Shown: positions 28,633 to 41,084 of the stretch, piece by piece
Layout: every line of letters begins with the position of its first letter
How positions within the stretch are numbered: position 1 is the stretch's first letter
NCBI RefSeq assembly: GCF_030463535.1
Contig: NC_132878.1
Location: 39,871,554-39,935,553, forward strand
From: Salminus brasiliensis
Lineage: Eukaryota; Chordata; Actinopteri; Characiformes; Bryconidae
Reading direction: 5' to 3'
Length of the DNA: 64,000 bases
Notes under the pieces: model-generated
Told to the model about the DNA's origin: nothing
The model's database searches: none
Seen by the model: only the letters and a program-made list of their open reading frames with translations
Position numbers and translations under genes: made by a program

Positions 28633-31600
28633 TCAGCTGCCCTGCATGTCGGTGCTGCTCGGAGACTGGGTGGCGTTGAGATACTGCCAGCTGAGAGCAG
28701 CGAGGAGCATGGCAGCAGAAAGGTAGAAGGGGGAGAGGTGGTGGGCTCGGGAGGACAGCGCCGTTTTAGAAAGTGTCTTTTCCCGGATCACACCCAGTAT
28801 GCACAGCGTCTTATCCCGCGATGGATCAGACAGCGAGACTTTCTGCAGAATCTGAAGGAAACAAACGCGCATCCATCCAGTTAGACAAATCTGCATTTTA
28901 ATGCATTGGTTTTTCTGTTTAGTTTTGCTAGGCTTTTTCATTGAATAGTTGGCTGTCTGTATTTGCTGACTCTTGTACTGCTGTACACTCTGCTTGTCTG
29001 TATTAAGAGCTGGTGGGGAAGCCCTAAACATATCAACAACGTATGTAATTATACAGTTTCAAGCAGAACATGCTTTAAGTAACTTTCTCATAATCCTAGA
29101 GCAGTGACATGTGAAAGGTTTAACAGCAACAAGACTAATACTTCTGAAGACTACAGAGTTGTGTGTGTGTGCGTGTGTGTAGGGCATGAGGAAAGAAATT
29201 CACAGCTTTATTGTCACTGGCTGTAACATAGCACCATTTAACAACTCTCAGTGAGAGCTAGCCAGGCTAAAGTACAATCTCCACATGGCAGGGCGAGGTT
29301 TAACATGGTGTCACAACTAAAGTTTAGAGAATCATTTGTATGTATTTACTGTTTATTGGGCTACTTTTTCCTTAAAAAAAAAATCGCATATACTGCCAGG
29401 GGCTCATTTCGGTTATCACATTTATTTTGATGTATACATTTCTATGCACCAGACAACTGCATTGTATTGATTTAACTGTGTCTGCTTAAATGGAGCAGAC
29501 TCTTTTATCAGCTGGCGCAACTAACTTAGATTATAGATCAATAAAAACAGCAGGTGCTGAAAACAAAATTTACATTATTAATCATAAAAGAGATGTGCAG
29601 GGTTTGGAATAAAAACATGGTAAAATTCATTTGACGTGTATGGTTTTTGAACAATATTTGTTGTGTTCGTGAATGGGAAGAATGACCAATGCAATGTTTC
29701 GCGAGTGATTATACTGATTATAAATCAAAATCAAGATTACAGATCAAAGAGCACAGTGGTGCCTGGGAAACAGAGAGGGTTGAGGTTGACCTTGCTAAAG
29801 GGCTCAACAGCAGCAGCTTGCATCCTCCCCTCAACAGCCTGTTGCTTTAACCACTGAGCCACCAAAGATGGTAGCTTACATAAAATGCAATCCCGTTGAT
29901 AAATGAATGGTGCTGTTATTCTGTCATCATATCAGAGAATGTAGTGCATGTCTAATATCTCTTTCTTTCATTTAAATCCACACAAAAATGCTTAAGGCAT
30001 TCTTTTCCACTAGAAAACACTTTAAAAGATGGAGCAATATAAGCTAACTGAAAGAATAGCCCACCTCTTGTGTGTACTGTGCAATGATGCTCTGCACAGC
30101 TTGCATGTTGGTGGCCTCCATCATCAGAGTGACAGCCTGCCCCTTCCTGATTTTCACAACGCCTTGGAATACCAGGGGGTTGTTGTAGCAGGCTGAGAGA
30201 GTCGCTATCGCCATCACCTGGTGAGACAGACACAAAGCAATCTTAAGTAAAGATTCTGATCTTCCTTAATTACTGCATAATTGGACAGTTAAATGGAAAC
30301 AATGGCGTCACTTGTAAGACAAAATTGTTCACAGTGGTGATCATAGGAAACAAACATGTAAACAGTTAAATGCCTAAAAAGCTAAAGCACTTTCTGAGTC
30401 TGAGTATTTAGGGTCTATTTGTATATTTCTCTTAATGTAAAGCACAATGGCCTCTGTATATACAGGATGCTATACAGATAAAATTGCCCCGCCTTACAAT
30501 TATTTATTGCATGCTTTTTTCATTTACACCTGAAATTATATTCAATGTACTATCAAAATGTTCTTCTTTGATGTCTCACTGTTGCAGTTTAATATCCGGC
30601 CATATGCATTCACAACTAAGGAGCATTCATATGTAATGACTACTAATGAGATTGCTGATAAAAATTTTTATAATAAGCAATGCGTAAATTCATTATTTTG
30701 AATGTCCAGTCCATAGGTATATATAGTTGTCCTGATGCACTGCAGTGTTGCAGTACTGATGATAGTGATGGTCATCTGACCTAGTCTTCCTGTGAAAATG
30801 ATGTATACCTTTTATGTGTTTTAATTTGACTTACTTAAACTTCACTTGCTGAAACCGAATGAGTCTCTGCTCTTCTGGAGAAATATATATTACAAAACAC
30901 CTTCACTGACCAGGGGTGTAATTAATTTATGCCATGCTGACCTGTGGGATAGCACAGAAATTGAAAACGCTCTGGTTGCGGAGTCGGGACAAGTAGGCGA
31001 TGACATCAGGAACATGTCGGAGGGCATCAGTCACCAGCAGGTTAAGGCAGGCCAGAGCTGAGGTCAGGTGTTGGGGCTGGGCAAAGTCCTCCAGACGAGA
31101 GGCAAACTGACTCCATGCCTGTCGTATAGATGTACAATTAGATTACTACAGACATATCCATTCAACTGGGACTCCTCAGCTACATCTGAGCCTTTGTGCC
31201 AAGTACCAGTCTCTTTGTATGAGGGATTAAATGAGATACACTACTTCAGGTTATGCCTAGGCTACTAGGTGATGGGAACATTTTCATATAATAAATCGAA
31301 CATTACCTACACTGCATATACTTTCCGTTTGTGCCAACCCACAGAAAAACTCATATTGCTTAGCAAGGATCTTCTTTCATTTCCCAGTTTAACAGTGACA
31401 GTGGTGGAAAGGACACAATGCTCCTTTTACTTTGTCTGACTCATCTGTTCATCTCTGTTCATTGTCAAAACTCTTCTTGTTCATCTGGGCGGCACAGCAG
31501 AGGGATTTGTCCATCCTTGAAGTGTTTTCTATGTTCAAACATATCTGCCATTTTCCTCAGCAACTGATCAGTCCTTTCACTAACTGAACCAGGCTCAGAA

Positions 31601-31735
31601 CAGCGGTCTGCCCTCCACTGGAGTAGCGATGGGCTGTATGATTGTACAATTATGGATTGTACAAGTGTGTACATGATTTCTCTAGGTTAGGATGCAATTA
31701 CATATGATTGCACTTAAACTAGTTTAACATTTGTC

Positions 31736-31813
<78 letters not shown>

Positions 31814-34800
31814 GAAAATGATCTATGTGGTTTTCATAGGAAAATTACACATATGAATGAAAATGATCAATACTCAAACTTCTCAACCAGCACTGAGCTG
31901 TCATTGGGGTAATTAATAATAATAATAAAAAAAACTATTTTCAGAGCCTAAGGCTTTTTTGTGAAGGAGTACATAACTTTTTCCAGTTCATAAGTGTCAA
32001 TTACATTGCATTATAGCTATGTATTCAGGGCGATCAATCTGACCTCTTCTGGCCAAAAGGCCCGGCCTTCCCGCTGGTCCTCCAGGTAGTCTCTGATAAT
32101 ATTGGTCTTTTGTAAGAACAAGCCCATGGAGTTGGCCAACTCAGTGTCTCGTCCCACCTCAGGGTCCTCCAGCTGAGACGCAGAGAAAAGCCGGGACAGA
32201 CCCACGCCTACCAGACCAGCCACATAGTGACAGTACTGCAGAGGAGAAAAGGTCACATTTATTGAACTTTGAAACAGGCCTCTTCTTTTGTCCAGTTTTA
32301 GAGATAACCATACGTCATACAGCGTCAGAAGTCTAAGATTCTGTCTATGATTACTTAACAAAGGTTTGAGACAAGTTTGAATAATGTTCAATTAGTGGCT
32401 ATAAGCAGGTCTGCTACGATCACAAAACATTCATAGGCAGACCTGCTCAGATGTTTAGACCAGGCAGTTAGAAAAGGTATATGGTAAAGTCACTAAATGG
32501 AAGTCATATCTTCATATCTTTATATTACTGCACTGAAAGGCCATAAACTAAACTTTACCTTATCCCACTCTTGCATTGAGCCCACTTTCTTCTCAAGGAA
32601 TTCCGCCATGCCAACCCCCATCCTGTGGCAAATGTCAGAGATCACATCCCGATACTCCTGGCCTAGGTTCCTGAACTCCACTGAAATCTGCACACAGACA
32701 CTTCATGTTGACAGTTCCTTCTCTACCCTACTATGCTTTGGATTGCACCTTGAATGGTGTTGACTGGCAACAAGAAACACAGATGACTGAAAGAAGGTGG
32801 ATGATAAGTAGAGCAATACAAGATGGCCTAATGCATAGTTCACATACATACACAAAAACAACATAAAGGCACCAAGCACGTTTTGGAAGATCCATTACAC
32901 AGCTAGGGTAACTGAGTTGAGGTTATGCATTACCGAGGGAAAGTCTTCTAGGACTTGTCTGTCTTTCTCATTGCTTTCTGTGAAGCACCAATCTGGCTGG
33001 TAGAGGAAACTGTGGAAATCGTGCAGGAGCGGAACTTTCTTCTCCAAAGAAATCGTCATGTCATCCTCAACTGTGTCCAGGGCCCGAAGAACCAGGTAGA
33101 ATATACAGACTGCGTGGCTAACAGTAGGAAAATCAAAGAGAGGCGTTTCAGAAAATGTTTTTAAGAGGTTTAAAAGCACGGTGATTTGTAGCTATACAAC
33201 GAACATGAGCTGCACAACTTACCATTAGCCAACAGCAGCTAAAAATAATTCATGCCCTGGAAACTTTGCTATGACCTTAAATGACAATGTGCATACACGC
33301 TTATGTATGTATGTATATTTTGGACAGGCCCTTTCCATACACCTGTACTTTTATACCTTTCACAAAGCTTGCTGAACCAACAATGATCTCGGTGCTTATG
33401 CCAGTAACACAACAGAGGGTTTCTTCACTTCTCTCAAACTTTCAGGGAGTTTATGCTTGACAGTGAGCCACTGAATTACATGCACTTCGCTGCCTCCATT
33501 AAGTACCTAGAAGCTTTATGGATGGAGCCTGAAGCAAGGCAACTCATGTAGGTTCATAACCGGTTTGCTAACACACATAATAACAGGTGTACTTTTCTGG
33601 GGGTAAAAGTATGTTTATTGCTCATATTTCAAGATCATATTTGTAAAGTGACAAAAGTGGTGCAAGTCAAGTCTCCTAATCTCCCTAAGCAAAATGGAGC
33701 CATGCAGTAAAGAGTGAGTGGGAGGAGCATGGCATGTGTTGTCCATTTTCCAGTTAGTCTGAAATGAAATTACCACTAGTGTTATATTTAACCAGACCGA
33801 GCGACTACAGTACTGCCATAATGGTGAAGTCCTCCAGTAAACAGTAGTTTACAGGTCGGGCCAGTGGTCGAGCTGACGCTGCAACACCACTGCGAGATGA
33901 TCATTGCAATCAGAAAGAAATACTAATCGAGGTCATGTGTACCTCTACAGACATAACTAACCGCATCTAAACATGCAGCCAAAGTGAATCTTTTACGATC
34001 TCCAACCTCGGCTGGCCATTGTTTACACCCGTGGACACGCCTCTCCTGAACTCATGCCGGAGCAGACATGTCAACGGACCTCCAAGTCTTACCGTAGCTC
34101 TCCGTCGAGGGCCTGGATCACAGCAGCGAAACTCCGGCTGGTCTGGTTTAGGTACACATAGCATGTCCTCAGAGTCTCGCTCATGGACTCCTGACAAGAG
34201 AAGAACAAACACGCGGTGTGTCGAGGAGGGCTGACGGTTTTTACGTGCTGGGGTCGGGCGGCCAAGCAGCTCTCTTGAACACCCCTTCTCCCTCCGGCTA
34301 GAGTCGACGGCCGCGAGGCGGAGGTCGAGCTCCGCGCCGAGAGGGTGCGCTTGAACACGGAGAACGGCGCCGTGCGCTTGCAGCAAACCCCTGCCATGTG
34401 CAAAACTCAGCTAGGCTTTGCTACGGAATCATCACAGTTTGGGGAAGTAGAGGTGCGTAGCTGCGCGGAGGGGGAGTGTGTTTGCCAGCTGAGGTGAAGT
34501 TAGGCAGCTCAGGCGCTGATGTGTAAACACTTGGAACTCGAGAAGTAACGGCAGCGTGCGAGTGTGTGCGCTGTACAGATCTGCGCCACACTGAGCTCCT
34601 GTGTTTTCTGTTATTCGCCCCACCCACTGTTTGAATAACCAAAGCACACGTTTGTCGTCACGTTTTCTGGCCTTATTGGTAGTAATTATTATTATTAAAT
34701 ATTAATCATTTTCCTTTATTAGTAAAGGCCTTCAAATAAATTACATTTTTATTGCAGAAACATAATCTCACACTGAAAACTGTAAAAAAAAAAAAAAAAA

Positions 34801-35782
34801 AACATGACTAAGAAATAATTATTTTTCATTAATAACCTCTTCCACAAGTTTATAAAGTTGATCAGAGTATCCAGGAACCGTAAATTGGTAATTCACCTCT
34901 TCCTGTTTCCCTGGGGTACAAGTATGATGTGACACAGAGGCCTATTTGTGGGCAGTGGTGGCTGTGGGCAGTGGTGGCTCAGCGGTTAGAGCGCCGAGAT
35001 ATCGATAACAGGGTTGTGGGTTCGATTCCCGGGCTCGGCAAGCTGCCACTGTTGGGCCCTTGAGCAAGGCCCTTTACCCTCTCTGCTCCCCGGGCGCTGG
35101 AGTTGGCTGCCCACCGCTCTGGGTGTGTGTGTGTACTCACTGCCCCTAACACGTGTGTGTGTGTGAGTGTGTTCGCTACCAGATGGGTTAAATGCGGAGG
35201 ACACATTTCGCTGTACAGTCCACACTGTACAGTGACGAATACGTGCACCTTTATCCTTTTATTCTATATTTTTCTTTGGTCAGATTTTCTTTGGTCAGAT
35301 GAGACCCAGTTAGAGCTTTTTGGCAACAAACACTCTAAGTGGGTCTGGCGTAACACCAAAGATGAGTATGTGGAAAGGCACCTCATGCCCACTGTGAAGT
35401 AAGGGGCAGGATCGGTGATGGTGTGGGAACCTTGTTAAGGTGCATGGCATCATGTACTCTTTACCAGGACATTTGAAATCTGAATCAGAATCTGCTGGCC
35501 TCTGCCCGAAAGCTAAAGATGGGTCATCGCTGAGTCTTTCAGCAAGAAAATGACCCCAAACATGTGGCCAAATGGTTCTCCAGAAACAAAATCAAGCTCT
35601 TCCCATGGCCATCTCAGTCCCCAGAATTTCATCTTATTAACTCCAGAAATGGACTGAACAAACATGGCAAAATTGGAACAAATAATTTGATTTCATCTTA
35701 TTAATTTTATTATATTAATGTTAAAAAATCTAGAAGTTTTTACCTTTTCATGTGACATTACCATTTTGGAGATGAGGTTTTG

Positions 35783-35851
<69 letters not shown>

Positions 35852-38634
35852 GCACTCCTAAAAAGATGGTTCCATAAAGAAACTTTTTTAAGTTATTATT
35901 ATAATAACTTGTACCACAATGAATGTAGTGTGTGGGGCCTGAATCAATTTGATTGTATAATATACGGTCAGTTGTAAAGGATGTCTGGAATTAGTCTAAA
36001 CTTGAAATATGTTTACTAAAATGCCATAAATGCTTCTTTTAAACCTTGTCAAGATAATGGGCATTTGGGACATGTCTTAAAAAGACATCATAAAAACACT
36101 GATCATAGCTACTGAAGTGACTTTTTTCCCCCCAAAGGCTTGTGGACGTCAATTTTGAATGTTGAATTCACATAAAAAAATGTGACCAGAACTTCCATCT
36201 TGGCTCTATTAAAAAGGAGGTGCCTTTTGGGGTGTGCCTAATTCACTGGGTTGCACATAACAGGTTAGAACCTGTTCTAGAAACATGGCTGGTGAGCATG
36301 TGCTGGTTGAATAAGGGTGCTGCAGGCAGGTGTGCATACATAAATAGCATAGTGTACGTCATCAGAGCACAACATTTGGTTTCAGACATCAGTCTAACAG
36401 CTCTTGTACATCAAATGAAACGTGCTGGTTTAAATAGCCTTATGCTCTATAACTGTTTAAGTAATACTCCGTAGCTGTTTTTTGCAATAGTAATAGCAGT
36501 AGCAGTAGTAGTAGTAGTAGTAGCAGTTGTAGCAGTGGTAATAGTAGTAGTAGCAGTAGTAGTAGTAGTAGTAGTAACAGCAGTTGTAGCAGTGGTAATA
36601 GTAGTAATAGTAGTAGTAGTGGTGGTGGTGGTAGCAGTAGTAATAGTAATAGTAGCAGTGGTGGTGGTGGTAGCAGTAGTAATAGTAATAGTAGTGGTTG
36701 TAGCAGTAGTAATAGTAGTAGCAGTAGTAGTAGTAGTGGTAGTAGCAGCAACAGTAGTAGTAGTAGTAGTGACAGTAGTAGCAGTAGTAAAAGTAGTAGC
36801 AGTACTAATAGTAGTAGTAGTAGCAGTAGTAATAATATGGGTAGTAGCAGCAACAGTAGTAGTAGTAGTAACAGTAGTTGTGGTGGTGGTAGCAGTAGTA
36901 AGAGTAGTGGCAGTAGTAGTAATAGTAATAGTAGTGGTTGTAGCAGTAGTAATAGTAGTAGTAATAATAGTAATAGTAGTAGCAGTAGTAGTAATAGTAA
37001 TAGTAGTGGTTGTAGCAGTAGTAATAGTAGTAGTAATAATAGTAATAGTAGTGGCAGTAGTAGTAATAGTAATAGTAGTGGTTGTAGCAGTAGTAATAGT
37101 AGTAGTAATAGTAATAGTAGTGGTAGTAGTAGCAGTAGTAATAGTATGGGTAGTAGCAGCAACAGCAGTAGTAGTAGTAGTAATAGTAGTTGTGGTGGTG
37201 GTAGCAGTAGTAAAAGTAGTGGCGGTAGCAACAGCAATAGTAGTAGTAGTAGTAGTAGTAGTAGTAATAGTAGCAGTAGTAGTAGCTGTAGCAGTAGTAA
37301 TAGTGGCAGTAGTAGTAGCAGTAGCAGTAGTAGCTGTAGCAGTAGTAATAGTAGTGGCAGTAGCAATAACAGTAGTAATAGTAGTAGCAGTAGTAATAGT
37401 AGCAGTTGTCGTAATAGTAGTGGTAGTAGCAGTTTTAATAGTAGTAGTGGTGATAGCAGCAGTAATGGTAGTATTACTAGTAGTAGTAGCAGCAGTTGTA
37501 GAAGTAATAGCAGTAGTAGTAGTAATAGTAGTCGTGGTGGTAGTGGTAGTGGTGATGGAGGTAGTAGTATCTCTGTGAGTATTTCAGCTAATACCAGTTA
37601 GGTGTTATTTTTCCCATGTTCAATATAAATTTTAAAGTACTGCTGTTACTCTGTACTATTTACTCCTAGATAAGCTTGAGCTGTTAGCTCTGGCTTTGTT
37701 ACCATTTAGCATTCTAGTTCAGCATCAGTTTATTGGTATTGGCTTATTGTACTTCCACATATGCATATCTATGACATTCCGTCCCTATCATACAGGGGGC
37801 GTGTCTTCACTGTAATGGGCAGGTGTGCTGTATAAGGGGCGTGTCCCGTCTCTCCCACATGGAGGTTCCTTACATCTTAATCCTTGCTACCTGGCCTCGC
37901 TTTCAGTCCAGTTCTTAAGAGCTGGACCCTAGGCTGACATCTTTTCAGCGTCAAACAGCGTTGAGGAAAGCTGGCAGTGGTGCTAAAGCTAATCTATCAG
38001 GATGAACAAGGTACGACATGTCTGTTTTCACATGTGTGTTTTCAACATGGGATTAACTGTCAGACATGCGCAGAGAATCACCCCACATCACCACACATCC
38101 ATCCACTAAGCTTATTATATAAGGAAAGCCGAGCTGTGTAATCAGCGGCTCTGCTTTGCACTGACTGCACTGTATTTTTTTATTTTTATATATATATTTT
38201 TTTAAAGACAGGACATATGACAGGAGGCTCTGCCATCTCTGCTGCTGCTGGTGATTCGAGGCTAAATGATCACCCCCTTAATCACTGAGTGTATTATTAA
38301 TTACTGTAATTACTGTGTCTGATATGGATAAAAATGAATGATGCCGCAAGCACTAGGCTTTGCAGATGCGCCACAAAATTCAGGAGACCGAAATGACGTA
38401 GGAAAGAAAGAAATACACGTACAGTCCAGCGCTGCCTCCCCAATACAGCGCGGTTCTCCAGGCTGCAGGATGCAGACTGAATATCCTACAACGGAGAGGA
38501 ATATTTCTGAAAGTTATCAACAAGGCTTTACTCACATAATCCAGTTTGGGCATGACAGTGCGACATCCTCCCATTTTGAATTTGAACAGGTTGTATATCT
38601 CTTCCGGATGTCCTAAAGACTTAAGAATATCCAT
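28633..38634 (-). CDS. fdft1: Squalene synthase (farnesyl-diphosphate farnesyltransferase)
   Basis: Eight exons in sense order: 38634-38536, 34190-34093, 33117-32934, 32687-32559, 32235-32044, 31118-30942, 30217-30065, 28851-28633. They total 1251 nt, 416 residues plus TGA (human is 417). The start [16 protein letters not shown] matches the family. The first Asp-rich motif is DTVEDDMT (residues 80-87) and the second is [13 protein letters not shown] (211-223). Both bind Mg-diphosphate. A C-terminal hydrophobic anchor lies at about 386-402 ([16 protein letters not shown]). The enzyme condenses two farnesyl diphosphates through presqualene diphosphate to squalene with NADPH on the ER face, the first committed step to sterols. 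Intron 1 is unusually complex: 4.3 kb with a giant microsatellite and a possible second promoter. Confidence 0.97.
29767..29862 (-). mobile_element. tRNA-derived SINE fragment
   Basis: The minus strand reads TGGTGGCTCAGTGGTTAAAG (A-box-like head), followed by sequence matching the body of the SINE at 34963. It is truncated and mutated. It lies in the fdft1 intron 28852-30064, which is otherwise plain AT-rich DNA with a (GT)n patch at 29160-29180. Confidence 0.5.
31739..31811. repeat. (AT)n microsatellite
   Basis: About 73 bp of pure AT dinucleotide in the fdft1 intron 31119-32043. It is self-complementary and prone to length change and cruciform formation. Nothing else is recognised in this intron. 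Confidence 0.97.
34093..34397 (-). CDS. fdft1: Alternative first coding exon of fdft1 (predicted)
   Basis: The frame of exon 2 stays open upstream of its normal acceptor at 34190 for 69 more codons, back to an ATG at 34397 in a good context (GCACATGGC). The new N-terminus begins [20 protein letters not shown], is rich in Arg, Ser and Thr and almost free of acidic residues near its start, like a mitochondrial or other targeting leader. The region 34090-34620 is GC- and CpG-rich compared with neighbouring introns, so it could be a second promoter. The product would keep every catalytic motif but lack the usual [12 protein letters not shown] start. No transcript evidence is available. Confidence 0.4.
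34963..35265 (+). mobile_element. tRNA-derived SINE
   Basis: The head GGTGGCTCAGCGGTTAGAGC (pol III A box) is followed by GGGTTGTGGGTTCGATTCCC (B box). Then comes a family body with GAGCAAGGCCCTTTACC and a tail with AAATGCGGAGGACACATTTCG. It looks full-length, with a GT-rich internal stretch. It is not a tRNA gene: there is no cloverleaf 3' half. It lies in fdft1 intron 1. Confidence 0.75.
35270..35640 (+). mobile_element. Tc1-like transposase relic
   Basis: The translation includes [20 protein letters not shown] and MPTVK. Further decayed text corresponds to the second Asp region (AAAATGACCCCAAACATGTG) and then WPSQSP. There are several frameshifts. It is inserted in fdft1 intron 1 directly after the SINE. 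Confidence 0.75.
35784..35849. repeat. (TA)n microsatellite
   Basis: About 66 bp of TA in fdft1 intron 1. The stretch 35850-36480 after it shows no recognisable feature. Confidence 0.97.
36486..37567. repeat. About 1.1-kb imperfect trinucleotide repeat
   Basis: Almost every triplet on the plus strand is AGT, AGC, AAT or GGT (the fdft1 sense strand reads ACT/GCT/ATT/ACC), with occasional TGT and ATG. It is internally structured. A longer period containing TAGTGGTTGTAGCAGTAGT recurs near 36690, 36930, 37005 and 37075, so segmental duplication helped it grow. Because stops are rare in some frames, it gives long low-complexity open frames (poly-Ser/Asn, poly-Val, poly-Leu) on both strands. These are not genes. 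Confidence 0.97.
37831..38010 (+). other. Possible plus-strand TATA promoter and first exon inside fdft1 intron 1
   Basis: TATAAGGG at 37831 follows two GGGGCGTGTC-type (Sp1/KLF-like) boxes (37796-37805 and 37836-37845). About 170 bp downstream, an ATG at 38002 gives three codons (MNK) and then a donor AAG|GTACGA at 38010/38011. The arrangement looks like the start of a gene or noncoding RNA transcribed opposite to fdft1. I could not find following exons in 38011-42181, so its product is unknown and it could be chance. Confidence 0.3.
38077..38086 (+). promoter_or_regulatory. Exact SRE-1 decamer ATCACCCCAC
   Basis: This is identical to the sterol regulatory element of the LDL receptor promoter, the SREBP binding site. 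It lies in fdft1 intron 1, about 450 bp inside from the exon 1 donor. FDFT1 is a known SREBP target, although usually through promoter-proximal sites. A weaker variant, ATCACCCCCT, is at 38268-38277. Confidence 0.45.
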
Positions 38635-38970
38635 TTTCTTGAGTTAACCTGAGCATGCGATGAGGATGCTGAACTCAGCTCAGCGCTGGTTACTGAAAGT
38701 GTAGTCTATTTTTTAACCCCCCCCCACTGTCTTTTTATCCCCCCTCGCAACATATCGGCAGCACACGGAACAGGATTCCCTCCCGTCCCCATGTGTTAGT
38801 ACAATCCCTTCAATTTGCGCGAATCGTCAGATCGACTGAGCTCTGTGATTGGCTGAGGCGTCATGGGCTCAGCGCGCTGCAACCTATAAACGTCGAGACC
38901 GGCTGGTGTGATGGCCCGCCCCTCACGAGTGCGTGTTGGTCTTACTGTGAGCAACGCCTCTGATTGGTCA
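38635..38970 (-). promoter_or_regulatory. fdft1 promoter region
   Basis: Upstream of the exon 1 ATG the minus strand has GGATAAAAAG (about 38731-38740), a TATA-like box. Two CCAAT boxes (plus-strand ATTGG at 38848-38852 and 38963-38967) are NF-Y sites typical of sterol-regulated promoters. A C-run (38717-38726) and CpGs occur between. The transcription start is estimated at about 38700. Confidence 0.5.
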
Positions 38971-39109
38971 GTTAGAAACTACTGTGTGGCGATACTGAGA
39001 GCCAAGCTAGCTGGAGCTTGACGTCTCTCGCGTTAAATGCATTTCATCGTCATTGAGAACTGTCTGTCTATGTAGTTGTTTGCGTAAACCCATTGCGTCA
39101 CCTCAGAAA

Positions 39110-39250
39110 ATTGGTTTCTACCACCAGAAAAGTAAAACGTGGACACAACTGGGTGCTCCGGCAGGACAACGACCCCAAAAACACATCAACGATGGTTGTG
39201 GAATGGATACAGCAGGCTCACAGTTTTTGAATGGTTTAACTGAACTCTAC
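39110..39250 (+). mobile_element. Tc1-like transposase relic
   Basis: GTGCTCCGGCAGGACAACGA and the following bases translate, with a shift, to LRQDNDPKNTS, the second-Asp block of Tc1 transposases. It is a short, decayed piece. Confidence 0.5.
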
Positions 39251-39646
39251 TAATTCTGCTACGAAAAGTGGTCAAATATCCAACCAGAATTCTGCAAGAC
39301 GCTTGTGGACCATTTGGTCAATGTATGACTTGCTAAGCGACAGTATTGACAATTTTAGCAAGATGTACAAACGTTCAGCTGTTTGTAATAAACCCACCAA
39401 ACAAGACCAGATGTTTAAACATCTCCACACAACTAATAGAACAAGTACTTTCTCCACATTCAACACACACTGATACTTTTAATGATCCACTGCAGTCTCA
39501 CAGTTATTCAACCCCTTCATCACAAGTGTCTTTAGTACTAAGTAGGAAACCCTTTTACTGTTATGACCTGCAGCAAACGTGATGCATAGCCAGTCTTTTG
39601 AAATATGCTTGCAATATCCAAAGATGCCCAAGCTTCATCTTCCTCA

Positions 39647-39890
<244 letters not shown>

Positions 39891-41084
39891 TATTATAATT
39901 ATTTATCTATTTCTGAGCAGATTGGAGCAGACTCTTCTTGGGTATTTGACTCAGTAGAGAAGTACGGACATGGAGACCTTCAGCCTTTAGTATGTTCCTT
40001 ACTTCGCAAACTAAAACTTCAGTGCCTGCTGCAGGCTGGAGAAAGCACTTGTTCTATCAGTTGTTTACAGCTGTATACATGCCTGTCTGTCTGTAATAAT
40101 GTATTGCCAACACTCAGCTTTATTGAATTTATTTATTTTGCATTTCTTCAAACTTCAGTTCTGTCATTCCCACAAAGGCAAAAATAAAATGACCAATTGC
40201 TGCACAAAAAACTTCACTGCTTGTGATAATCACTGTCACAGCTCATGATAGTCCTTTATGCTTAGTGTGTTCACATGGTGTCTTGGTACAACACAAATAA
40301 AGATAAGCACTATAATGGAGTGAGGTGTCTATACACAGCCTACATACATTTTATACACATTCATGTACTGTTGGTAAATTGCATTAGCAGACTGTTTTTC
40401 TCTCATATCCAAATGAGAAACAAAGCTAACACTGTTTAACGTATAATGGGATCCTACTAAATGCTACCTTCAGGACCCTGTGTCATATGAAAGTACAGAT
40501 TTATCCCTGTATGAAGTCAATAAATATTAGGAGTAAATGTTCTCCTCAACATAAAGCAGAAAAAAAATCAGTAAATGCAATCAAATAGAATGGAAAAATC
40601 TGGGTGTATTATTAAGAATATTTTCTAGACAAATCAACGGCGAAGGTCTTACTTCGTTTTCATTAATGACAAAATAATTTACTTCATATTTTAATTTCGA
40701 AAAAAGAGTGATGTAATGTAAAGTCACCCCTGAGCAAAGACATATTCTGTGCTCAGGTTACGACTGCAAAATTCATGATATTTCACATGAATTTTCAAAG
40801 GGCCACACAAATGTTGTGTGTAAGTTTTTTTTACATTATTTTGTGGTCTTAACCACTCTTGTGAGCAATTCTTGAGTCAGCAAATGGGAACATGACCGGC
40901 ATCTTGGCTGGTTTGGGTGCATGTATTAAAAAGCATCTGTTTACACAGTTGTAGTTGTAGTTTCTGTCATTGTAGTCAGACTAATAAAAATTAAATCTAA
41001 TAATATACCTGGATATAAAATATAGAGCTCCTTAAGCAAACAGTTAGGAGTGGGTTGGTGGTTGTTGGTGTGTCGCAACAGATA

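Noticed and set aside
34963-35060. tRNA-like A and B boxes suggesting a tRNA gene.
   Set aside because: There is no cloverleaf. The sequence continues into a SINE body and related copies exist at 29767 and 50437.
36440-37601. Long open frames (about 250-350 codons) on both strands, poly-Leu, poly-Val and poly-Ser/Asn.
   Set aside because: They are translations of one trinucleotide microsatellite, overlap each other in different frames, and lack splice, start or family evidence.
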